Shown in pieces: positions 1 through 6,100 of a stretch of DNA of 6,512 bases. Source of the DNA: Alphaproteobacteria bacterium. GTDB taxonomy: Bacteria; Pseudomonadota; Alphaproteobacteria; RF32; CAG-239. Both the position numbers and the translations under genes were made by a program. The stretch is from positions 1-6,512 of the forward strand of contig JAFYWO010000001.1 in the NCBI GenBank assembly GCA_017557925.1. The letters are read 5' to 3'. The notes under the pieces were generated by a model. It saw only the letters and a list, made by a program, of their open reading frames with translations, was not told the origin of the DNA and did not search any database. Position 1 is the first letter of the stretch. Every line of letters starts with the position of its first letter.

Positions 1-1
1 C

Positions 2-739
2 AAAAGCTGTAGATATGATGCAGATGATATTATACTTAGAAAATATATAAAAAACGATATAACTGAAATTGATTTTAATGATAGAGATTATGTATATCAT
101 ATTTCTACACTTATTAATTCATTTTATTCTACAAGAATGGGAGCTGACCGACTATATGCTACAGCTATGAAAATTGCTAATAATGGTATGTTTATTAATA
201 AAATTATGTGTAAAGAAAAGGTTTTATCAAATGGTGAACTAGATTTAATTCAAGATAGATTGTGTGAAAAAATAAAATTGAGGGCTACTGAAAGAGGTGA
301 AGCAGATAGAGAGTTTCGTTCATATTCTTTCGTCACTAAATTTTTATCAATTCATAGTTTATATACATCTAAAAATAATATTTCCTCATTTCCAATATAT
401 GATGGGCAAGTAGTTACTGTTATAAAAACTTATAAACTAAATGAACTTCAAGGATTAGAAAAATTTATAAAGCTATATTATAAATCAGGAATAATTCCTA
501 ATCATATTAAAAATAAATATGATAACTTAAACGCATATTTTAATAATACAATCAAAGGAAAAGATCGAAAAATACGAAATTTAATACTAGAAAATTATGG
601 GATTTTTTATAAACTTATGGAAATATTATCACTAACAACTCAGTTGGATTTTAAAAAGTTAGATCAATTTTTTTGGAAATTAGGTGACAAAATTCAAAAA
701 GAAATCAAACAACAACAACAACTCAACAAAAAAGGTTGA
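2..739 (+). CDS. Hypothetical protein, 5'-truncated; possible OGG-like DNA glycosylase-fold family
   Basis: The frame is open from the first full codon of the window to a TGA at 737-739, giving 245 residues of a protein whose start lies upstream. The first in-frame ATG (137) has no Shine-Dalgarno sequence, and sensible protein sequence continues before it, so it is not taken as the start. Seen: a mostly helical, Lys/Ile/Asn-rich protein with a central YSFVTKFLSIH stretch followed by FPIYDGQVV, and near the C-terminus LDQFFWKLGD. From memory, the pattern SFxTK(F/Y)..FPIYD..V followed by LDxFLWxLG occurs in small bacterial proteins related to 8-oxoguanine glycosylase folds. That family call is tentative, no catalytic residue can be assigned, and the missing N-terminus prevents a length comparison. 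The C-terminal tail (IKQQQQLNKKG) is low-complexity. The gene converges on the arfA-like gene and its last 46 bases overlap it; the stop codon lies in the left arm of the shared terminator hairpin. Confidence 0.75.
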   Translation, partial: KSCRYDADDIILRKYIKNDITEIDFNDRDYVYHISTLINSFYSTRMGADRLYATAMKIANNGMFINKIMCKEKVLSNGELDLIQDRLCEKIKLRATERGEADREFRSYSFVTKFLSIHSLYTSKNNISSFPIYDGQVVTVIKTYKLNELQGLEKFIKLYYKSGIIPNHIKNKYDNLNAYFNNTIKGKDRKIRNLILENYGIFYKLMEILSLTTQLDFKKLDQFFWKLGDKIQKEIKQQQQLNKKG

Positions 740-897
740 TATTCTCTGATATCAACCTTCTTTCGTTTTAAGCTCTCTTGCTTCTTTTTATTTGGTATAA
801 CCTTATGCTTATATAAACCATTATTATGCAGTTCATAAGCACCGACATCAAATGGCTTTAAGCTTTGATGTTTTTTCTTCTTTATATGCTTTTTCAT
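694..897 (-). CDS. arfA: ArfA-like alternative ribosome-rescue factor, with an in-frame terminator hairpin (nonstop mRNA)
   Basis: ArfA frees ribosomes stalled at the 3' end of stop-less mRNAs by recruiting release factor 2, backing up tmRNA. The frame encodes 67 residues from ATG 895-897, preceded on the minus strand by AGGAG eight bases upstream. A TTG one codon earlier is a less likely start. Residues 28-47 (LYKHKVIPNKKKQESLKRKK) line up without large gaps with the LFRxRVxxxKKGKGSYxRK core of ArfA, though the usual KGKGS is KKQES here. The N-terminus is also very basic. A perfect 11-bp stem (codons 47-56) lies inside the frame, so the transcript should end near codon 56 and the product should be about 55 residues. 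In E. coli ArfA the hairpin is likewise internal and the active form is about 53-55 of 72 residues. The predicted unused tail (PFLLSCCCCLISF) is hydrophobic, as in E. coli. The family call rests on a short motif plus this architecture; a chance basic ORF is the alternative. Confidence 0.68.
   Translation of the reverse strand: MKKHIKKKKHQSLKPFDVGAYELHNNGLYKHKVIPNKKKQESLKRKKVDIREYQPFLLSCCCCLISF
728..769. terminator. Bidirectional intrinsic terminator shared by convergent genes
   Basis: A perfect 11-bp stem, AAGGTTGATAT (732-742) with ATATCAACCTT (749-759), closes a six-base loop. On the plus strand it is followed by a T-rich tail (760-769, interrupted by CG). On the minus strand the stem runs directly into four more Ts (731-728), making a run of six with the two at the stem end. 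It ends the left gene, whose TGA lies in the left arm. It also stops transcription of the arfA-like gene inside its coding frame. Confidence 0.85.
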
Positions 898-967
898 CAA
901 TTTTACTCCTAATTTATATCAATTTTGATAATAAAACATTATTACGACAAATAATGACACAGGCTTA

Positions 968-976
968 TGCTAATAT
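968..976 (+). promoter_or_regulatory. Possible extended -10 promoter element for the 62-residue gene
   Basis: TGCTAATAT fits an extended -10 (TGn plus TAATAT, a 5/6 match to TATAAT), with no convincing -35 at the usual distance. It lies 29 bases before the start codon at 1006, in the 108-bp region between the divergent arfA-like gene and the 62-residue gene. In DNA this AT-rich such matches are frequent, so this is only a candidate. No clear promoter for the arfA-like gene was found in the same gap. Confidence 0.3.
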
Positions 977-1005
977 CATAATCAGCAACAATAGGAGCAT
1001 ACACA

Positions 1006-1194
1006 ATGACAAGATATGAAGCAAATAAAAAAATTTTAGAAATATTATTAAAATATATAGAAAATAATCCGGAGCAACGATTTATTCAAATTTTATGGAA
1101 TCTTGACCTCATTAACATTGGTAATTCAGAGCTGATTGAAGATAGATATAACGAAGAATCAGAAACAACCCTAAATAAATTAAAGATATTATAA
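1006..1194 (+). CDS. Small conserved hypothetical protein (NPEQRF motif family)
   Basis: This 62-residue protein has no known function that I can name. The start is well supported: AGGAG at 993-997 lies eight bases before the ATG. Seen: an amphipathic N-terminal helix (EANKKILEILLKYIENN), then NPEQRF-IQILWNLDLI (about residues 21-37), then an acidic region with YNEESETTLNKL near the C-terminus. The order 'helix, NPxQRFxQxLxN, short loop, (Y/W)xEESExTLxxL' recalls a widespread set of very small proteins in bacterial genomes, phages and plasmids, mostly annotated as hypothetical. There is no signal peptide, no membrane segment and no Cys motif, so a soluble cytoplasmic protein is expected. It diverges from the arfA-like gene and is 164 bases from the next gene, so it is probably a single-gene unit. 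No clear terminator follows it. Confidence 0.75.
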   Translation: MTRYEANKKILEILLKYIENNPEQRFIQILWNLDLINIGNSELIEDRYNEESETTLNKLKIL

Positions 1195-1304
1195 TTTTAA
1201 TGTATTATATATAAGTAAGCTAGCTATTTGATTTTTGTTTCTTTTAGCATACCCTAAAATTATATCCATAACACAATACTTTTACATAAAATCTATTTTG
1301 TTAT

Positions 1305-1334
1305 TTGACTAATTGATGTATATTAGGATATAAT
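1305..1334 (+). promoter_or_regulatory. Near-consensus sigma70 promoter for the membrane-protein gene
   Basis: TTGACT (1305-1310), an 18-bp spacer and a perfect TATAAT (1329-1334). A transcript would start near 1341, which leaves room for the GGAG at 1346-1349 and the ATG at 1359, but almost no leader for the upstream TTG at 1344. The promoter therefore helps fix the start of the gene. Confidence 0.7.
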
Positions 1335-1358
1335 GAGATATGTTTGGAGATAAATAAT

Positions 1359-1955
1359 ATGTCTATAAAAGTTTTTTTCATATCTTTAATAATTATGCTT
1401 ATTGGATGTGGTATGATTGTTATGGAATATGATGGTGAATTGTTTGATATTCCTATTATTTTTATAGTATTTGTAATTGCAGCTATTGGTTTTTATATTA
1501 GTTTTGGTGGTTGGATAGGCGTTAGTATACCTGGTATCCGTGTAATAATACCTATGGTCTTGTGTTTTGTTTTTGGGATTAATATTGAATATATTCATGA
1601 TTTATATTATATGGTGTTGTTATTTTGTATACTTCCAGCAATTTTAATAATGAATTTTATTATACATAAAGAAGAAAAATCTCAAGAGATACAAAAAATT
1701 AAAAAAAATTTGCAAAAGTATATAGGGGAACAGTTTGAGAGTCTTTTAGTTAAATATGAACACACTGTTTGTAAAAATAATTATAGTAATTGGTATAAAG
1801 AAAGAGATTGTTTTTTAGATAATTTTGTTATCAAAGAAAAATTATCTTATCACCATATAAACACCTTAGGGATTGATATTGAGGCTATATTTGATAACCA
1901 TTGGAATGAACTGATAGAAGAACGTTCTGACGTTTTTAACAACTCAAAAGAATAA
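1359..1955 (+). CDS. Predicted inner-membrane protein, four helices plus cytoplasmic tail, function unknown
   Basis: This is a 198-residue protein from ATG 1359, chosen because GGAG (1346-1349) is nine bases upstream and the promoter would place the transcript start near 1341. A TTG at 1344 would add five residues but overlaps the ribosome-binding site. Seen: hydrophobic segments at about residues 4-22, 31-50, 59-75 and 82-103, the last followed by a Lys-rich stretch (HKEEKSQEIQKIKKNLQKY) that should stay in the cytoplasm. Residues 104-198 form a soluble, charged and mostly helical domain, with a likely coiled-coil start, Trp residues at 145 and 182, and two Cys (138, 151). There is no lipobox at a usable position and no recognised catalytic motif. 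It stands alone, with its own promoter and an island boundary downstream. I do not recognise the family, and nothing around it suggests a role. Confidence 0.78.
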   Translation: MSIKVFFISLIIMLIGCGMIVMEYDGELFDIPIIFIVFVIAAIGFYISFGGWIGVSIPGIRVIIPMVLCFVFGINIEYIHDLYYMVLLFCILPAILIMNFIIHKEEKSQEIQKIKKNLQKYIGEQFESLLVKYEHTVCKNNYSNWYKERDCFLDNFVIKEKLSYHHINTLGIDIEAIFDNHWNELIEERSDVFNNSKE

Positions 1956-1978
1956 AAACACAATAGAAAATAAGGCAT

Positions 1979-2003
1979 AAAAAAAAGCCTTGTTTCAAAG
2001 GCT
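1979..2003 (-). terminator. Intrinsic terminator of a former tRNA gene
   Basis: Read on the minus strand: AGCCTT, loop TGAAAC, AAGGCT, then seven more Ts (1985-1979). It begins 11 bases after the CCA of the tRNA fragment at 2015-2030, a normal spacing for a tRNA gene and its terminator. It may also help stop transcripts of the membrane-protein gene on the plus strand, where AAGGC (1972-1976) can pair with GCCTT (1987-1991), but no T tract follows on that strand. Confidence 0.65.
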
Positions 2004-2014
2004 GGGGAGAGAAA

Positions 2015-2030
2015 TGGAGCAGGCGACGGG
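2015..2030 (-). other. tRNA 3'-end fragment, probable attachment site (att) of an integrated element
   Basis: Read on the minus strand, CCCGTCGCCTGCTCCA is the 3' end of a tRNA: T-stem strand CCCGT, acceptor strand CGCCTGC, discriminator T and CCA. The implied acceptor pair partners (G1-C72, C2-G71) and U73 fit tRNA-Gly. Upstream of it on the minus strand (2031 onward) there is no TTCGA T-loop, anticodon arm or D-arm, so this is not a gene. A tRNA tail that keeps its own terminator but has lost its body is what an element leaves at its far end after integrating into the tRNA 3' end. The element should lie to the right. The exact core may extend one or two bases beyond 2030. Confidence 0.65.
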
Positions 2031-2048
2031 AGCCTTTTCCATCAATAC

Positions 2049-2065
2049 AATATCACATTGATATT
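2049..2065. repeat. Perfect 7-bp palindrome with 3-bp centre
   Basis: AATATCA-CAT-TGATATT. It lies just inside the predicted element end, 19 bases from the tRNA fragment. It could be a binding site for a dimeric protein such as an excisionase or repressor, or chance in AT-rich DNA. No T tract follows, so it is not a terminator. Confidence 0.35.
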
Positions 2066-2119
2066 ACTAGGATTTATTAGTAAAAAAATTAAGTTTTCTC
2101 TAATCTCACCAGTAATTTG

Positions 2120-2153
2120 TGTCACATTATACTGTCACAATTTCTAATGTCAA
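2120..2153. repeat. TGTCACA direct repeats, possible integrase arm-type sites
   Basis: TGTCACA occurs at 2120-2126 and 2133-2139, with a shorter TGTCA at 2149-2153, all in the same orientation at 13- and 16-bp steps. Short direct repeats within about 150 bp of an att core are typical arm-type binding sites of tyrosine integrases, and these lie 90-140 bases inside the tRNA fragment. The 343-bp non-coding stretch 1956-2298 holds, in order, the terminator, tRNA fragment, palindrome, these repeats and the recombinase promoter. I see no gene in it. Confidence 0.4.
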
Positions 2154-2238
2154 GGGATAGTTATTCTCCCCTGTTTTGTATTAATTTTAGACTACTAAAT
2201 AAAGCAGAATATGGATAGCCTCTATTTTTTATACTCTA

Positions 2239-2268
2239 TTAAGTCCAGAACTTGCTAATTCTTATAAA
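2239..2268 (+). promoter_or_regulatory. Possible promoter of the serine recombinase gene
   Basis: TTAAGT (2239-2244), an 18-bp spacer and TATAAA (2263-2268). The -35 is weak. A start near 2275 would give a leader of roughly 24 bases that includes the GAGG at 2287-2290. This is the best candidate in the region but is not distinctive. Confidence 0.35.
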
Positions 2269-2298
2269 TAGTTAAAGGAACATTTAGAGGAATTTACT

Positions 2299-2898
2299 AT
2301 GATTTATGGCTATTGTAGAATTTCTACGAATCATCAAACAATTTTGAATCAAAGGCACGAAATACAAGTTTTTGCAGAGAAAAATAACCTAAAAATTGAT
2401 AAATGGCACGATGAGATTATATCATCACGCAAGCCATTAAATGAGAGAAAATTAGGAAAATTACTTAAAAAGCTAAAAAAAGACGACATTTTAATTGCAA
2501 CAGAGCTATCAAGGCTTGGTAGAAATTTGCTAGAAGTGATGTCTATTTTACAATTTGCTCTTGAAAAAGAATGTCAGGTGTGGACATTAAAAGAGAATTA
2601 CAGATTAGGTTCTGATATTTCATCAAAGGTTTTAGCTTTTGCATTTTCTCTTGCAAGTGAAATAGAACGCCAGCTTATATCTGACAGAACTAAAAATTCA
2701 TTACAGAGAATTAAAGATGAAGGTAAGCATTTAGGCAGACCTTTTGGATTTACTTATAATAAGCTTGAAAAGAAACATCATAAGATAAAGGAATTACTGG
2801 ATAAAAATGTATCAAAAGCTGAAATTGCGAGAATTATGGGATGCACATGGCAGACCTTGCATAGATATATAAATAGACATATTATGAATGACAAGTAA
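2299..2898 (+). CDS. Mpi-family serine DNA invertase (resolvase/invertase superfamily)
   Basis: A 199-residue site-specific recombinase that cuts and rejoins DNA through a phosphoserine link. It is complete and of normal length for small invertases (about 180-200). Residues 1-140 are the catalytic domain: GYCRIS with Arg7 and nucleophile Ser9, then ELSRLGRN with Arg72 and Arg75, then the long E-helix with EIERQLISDRT (121-131). The linker GKHLGRP (142-148) leads to a Hin-like helix-turn-helix at about 160-190 (KAEIARIMGCTWQTLHRYI). The wording of the catalytic domain (KLGKLLKKLKKDDILIATEL, WTLKENYRLG, SKVLAFAFSLASEIER) closely recalls the Bacteroides 'master DNA invertase Mpi' family, whose founder flips promoter segments. 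GAGG at 2287-2290 lies eight bases before the ATG. No DDE transposase or accessory transposon gene is present, and the small size argues against a large serine integrase. The likely substrate is the inverted-repeat segment starting 54 bases downstream. Confidence 0.9.
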   Translation: MIYGYCRISTNHQTILNQRHEIQVFAEKNNLKIDKWHDEIISSRKPLNERKLGKLLKKLKKDDILIATELSRLGRNLLEVMSILQFALEKECQVWTLKENYRLGSDISSKVLAFAFSLASEIERQLISDRTKNSLQRIKDEGKHLGRPFGFTYNKLEKKHHKIKELLDKNVSKAEIARIMGCTWQTLHRYINRHIMNDK

Positions 2899-2951
2899 TA
2901 CTATTAAACCAACATTTTAGGCTTAATTTTGTATCAAAAATAGACTCTCTA

Positions 2952-2964
2952 CATATATCACCGT
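2952..2964. repeat. Left copy of 13-bp inverted repeat (candidate inversion site)
   Basis: CATATATCACCGT, the exact reverse complement of 3099-3111; the match continues to 15 of 16 bases inward. It lies 54 bases after the stop codon of the invertase gene. No other copy of this sequence occurs in the window. Confidence 0.8.
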
Positions 2965-3098
2965 CTATATTACAGATTATATTTCCGTAAATAATAAATA
3001 CAAGATTTATAAAAATCAACCTAAAAAGCAATATTTTATCAAGTATATTCAAGCATTAGAAAAGCCTCTAAATTCAGATGGTTACCTCTGTTGCCTAA
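2965..3098. promoter_or_regulatory. Candidate invertible promoter segment
   Basis: This 134-bp AT-rich segment without a gene is enclosed by a perfect 13-bp inverted repeat and sits between an Mpi-type invertase and the helicase start codon. Mpi-family enzymes are known to flip promoter segments of this size bounded by short inverted repeats. The best sigma70 match inside points left as sequenced, and inversion would aim it at the helicase. The right repeat contains the ATG, so the coding sequence would be unchanged by flipping. An alternative reading is a long-range RNA hairpin that hides the start codon. Confidence 0.5.
2976..3003 (-). promoter_or_regulatory. Candidate leftward promoter inside the inverted-repeat segment
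   Basis: On the minus strand: TTGTAT (3003-2998), a 16-bp spacer and a perfect TATAAT (2981-2976). A transcript would start about 6-8 bases beyond, near 2969, and leave leftward through the left repeat. In the flipped state the same start would lie roughly 17-20 bases before the helicase ATG. The -35 matches at only three of six positions, and the plus strand of the segment has only poorer pairs (TATATT at 3044, TATAAA at 3008). Confidence 0.4.
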
Positions 3099-3111
3099 AC
3101 GGTGATATATG
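3099..3111. repeat. Right copy of 13-bp inverted repeat, containing the helicase start codon
   Basis: ACGGTGATATATG, the exact reverse complement of 2952-2964. Its last three bases are the helicase ATG, and its GGTGA is the only purine-rich candidate for ribosome binding, though the spacing to ATG is short. Because the whole translation start lies in the repeat, exchange between the repeats would swap the DNA upstream of the gene without altering the protein. Confidence 0.8.
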
Positions 3112-6100
3112 GATATTAAAACCTTTGATAATGTATCATCTTTATTAAAAGATGATTTAACCGTTGAGATAAAGAAGAATGCAAAGCTTTCAATAGCTTC
3201 TGCATATTTTTCTATATATGCATTTGCAGAATTAAAGAAGCAATTAGAGAACATTGAAGAACTTCGCTTTATTTTTACATCACCTACTTTTATTACCGAA
3301 AAGACACCAAAGGAAAAGAGAGAGTTTTATATACCAAGACTGGCTCGCGAAAAGAGCATCTATGGAACAGAATTTGAAGTAAAACTTCGTAATGAACTAA
3401 CGCAAAAAGCTATTGCAAAAGAATGTGCTGAATGGATTAAAAATAAAGTTCGCTTCAAATCTAACAAAACAGGACACACAATTCCAGGTCTTATTAATGT
3501 TGAAAACGAAGACAATACAAGCTGTGCTTATTATCCTGTAAATGGCTTCACAACGGTTGATTTAGGTTGTGAAAAAGGAAATAACTGTTTTTGTATCATC
3601 AATAAATTTGAAGCACCTATGAGTAAGGGATATCTTCAACACTTTAATGAACTTTGGACTGATAAAGAGCAATTACAAGATGTAATAGAAGAAATTATTG
3701 AAAGTATCAGCTCGGTTTATAATGAAAATTCACCGGAATTCGTTTATTTCTTTACACTTTTTAACATTTTCAATGAATTTTTGGATGATATTAACGAAGA
3801 TGTTTTGCCAAACACAGCTACCGGATTTAAGGAAAGTGCTATTTGGAACAAACTTTATAACTTCCAAAAGGATGCTTGTCTTGCCATTATTAATAAGCTG
3901 GAAAAATACAATGGCTGTATTTTAGCTGATAGTGTTGGTCTTGGTAAAACATTTACAGCAATTTCAGTTATCAAATATTATGAAAACCGTAATAAAAACG
4001 TTTTAGTGCTATGTCCTAAAAAGTTAAGTGATAACTGGACAACCTATAAAGAAAACTATGTAAATAACCCGATTGCATCGGACAGACTTCGTTATGATGT
4101 GCTTTATCATACAGATTTATCTCGTGTAAGAGGAAAATCAAATGGTCTTGATTTGGGTAAAATCAATTGGAGCAATTATGATTTAGTAGTTATTGATGAA
4201 AGTCATAACTTCCGCAACGGTGGTCAATCATATTTGGACAATGAAGGTGAACAGAAAGACAATCGCTATAATATATTACTCAACAGAGTTATCAAAAAAG
4301 GTGTAAGAACCAAAGTTTTGATGCTTTCTGCAACACCGGTAAACAATCAATTTATAGATTTGAAAAACCAACTTGCCCTTGCTTATGAAGGAAATGCAAA
4401 GCAATTAAACGAAAAACTGGGCGAAGGCAAAAATGTAGAACAAATATTTAGAGAAGCTCAAAGAAGCTATAATCATTGGAACCAACTACCGGTAGAAGAA
4501 AGAACAGCAAGTCGTTTGCTTAATATGTTAAGTTTTGATTTCTTTGATTTGCTTGATAGTGTAACTATTGCTCGTTCTCGTAAACATATTGAAAAATATT
4601 ATAATACCTCGGATATTGGCAAATTCCCTGATAGATTATTACCAATTAATCACCGTCCGCAATTAAGTTTAAAAGCAGGAACAATATCCTATAAAGAAAT
4701 TTTTGCAGATTTGCTTCAATTAACCTTATGTGTTTACACTCCATCAACTTACATCCATGAAAGTAAACGTGATGAATATGAAGAAAAATACGGAAGTGAT
4801 GTAAGTCACGGCGTATTCTTCAAGCAAGCTGACCGTGAACAAGGTATTCGTCGTTTGATGAGCATTAACCTTATGAAACGTATGGAAAGTTCGGTTTATT
4901 CGTTTAATCAAACATTAGCTCGCATAATTGAACGCATCAATAGAACTATTGAAAACATTGAACTTTTTGAAAAGAAAAAGAACAATTATGAGCTAATCAA
5001 TGATTTTAGCGAATTTGAAGACTTTGATGACGATTATGATGTTTCAACCGGAAGCAAGATAAGCATATCCTTAAAAGATATGGATTACAAATCTTGGAAA
5101 CAGGATTTAAGAGCAGATGCTCAGATTTTGGAGCATTTATATAAAGAAACAAGCTCTATCGGGGTTGAAGATGACTTTAAGCTACAAACCTTAAAAGAGC
5201 AAATTAAGAAAAAGATTGAACGTCCAATCAATTATAACAACAAGAAAATTATAATCTTTACAGCCTTTGCCGATACTGCAAACTACTTATATGACAATAT
5301 TTCAAAATATGTAAAAAATAACTTCGGTTTAGATACTGCCGTAATTAGTGGTTCAGTTGAAGGTAAAAGCACCATTGCTAAATTACCACAAGATATGAAT
5401 ACTGTTTTGACTTGTTTTTCCCCTATTTCAAAAGAAAAACATCTATTATTGCCTGATACACCTGCAAACATTGATATTTTGATTGCGACAGATTGTATCT
5501 CCGAAGGTCAAAACTTACAAGATTGCGACTACTTGATAAACTATGACATCCATTGGAATCCAGTAAGAATAATCCAACGTTTCGGACGTATTGACCGTAT
5601 TGGAAGCAGAAACTCTGTCATTCAGCTTGTAAACTTCTGGGCTCCGGTAGAATTAGATGAATATATTAAGTTAAAAGCTCGTGTTGAAGGTAGAATGAAA
5701 GCTGTGACTATAACAGCAGGCGGTAATAATAATGTTATCAATCCGGAAGATGACCCAGATTTATCATATCGTAAGCAACAGCTTGAAAAGTTGCAAACAG
5801 AAGTAGTTGATATAGAAGAAATGGGTTCAAGCATATCCATTATGGATTTGGGCTTAAATGAGTTCCGTTTGGATTTGTTGGAATATATTAAAGAAAATCC
5901 TGATGTAGAAAAGAACCCGACCGGTATGAATGCTGTTGTAAAAGCAACACCAGATATGCCTGCCGGTGTAATTTATATCTTAAAGAACATCAATAAAGAC
6001 ACCAACATCAATGATATGAACCGTTTGCATCCGTTTTATATGGTTTATATCAAAGAAGATGGTGATATTGTCTGCAATCACTTACAACCCAAAGAATTGC

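Noticed and set aside
1195..1304. Terminator after the 62-residue gene (AAGCTAGCT region)
   Set aside because: GCTAGC is a short palindrome with no loop, and no stable stem precedes the T-rich stretch.
1344..1358. TTG start adding five residues to the membrane protein
   Set aside because: It overlaps the GGAG that serves the ATG at 1359 and would lie only about three bases after the expected transcript start.
1386..1598. Minus-strand open frame of 70 codons
   Set aside because: It lies wholly antisense to the membrane-protein gene, is a low-complexity Asn/Tyr/Thr/Lys string, and has no ribosome-binding site.
2015..2090. Intact tRNA gene on the minus strand
   Set aside because: Only the CCA end, acceptor 3' strand and T-stem 3' strand are present. 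No T-loop, anticodon stem or 5' acceptor strand can be found upstream.
2299..2898. Serine recombinase as a transposon resolvase or as the island integrase
   Set aside because: No transposase or terminal inverted repeats were seen, the sequence pattern is of the Mpi invertase type, and tRNA 3' ends are normally targets of tyrosine integrases.
3039..3254. Minus-strand open frame of 71 codons over the inverted repeat and helicase start
   Set aside because: Mostly antisense to the helicase N-terminus and without protein-like features. The non-coding reading of 2965-3098 explains the region better.
3698..3925. Second plus-strand frame inside the helicase
   Set aside because: Out-of-frame shadow of a well-supported 1088-residue gene; composition is not protein-like.
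4646..4660. Possible third copy of the inversion repeat (ATCACCGTC inside the helicase)
   Set aside because: Only nine bases match, within coding sequence and with no similarity around it; expected by chance.
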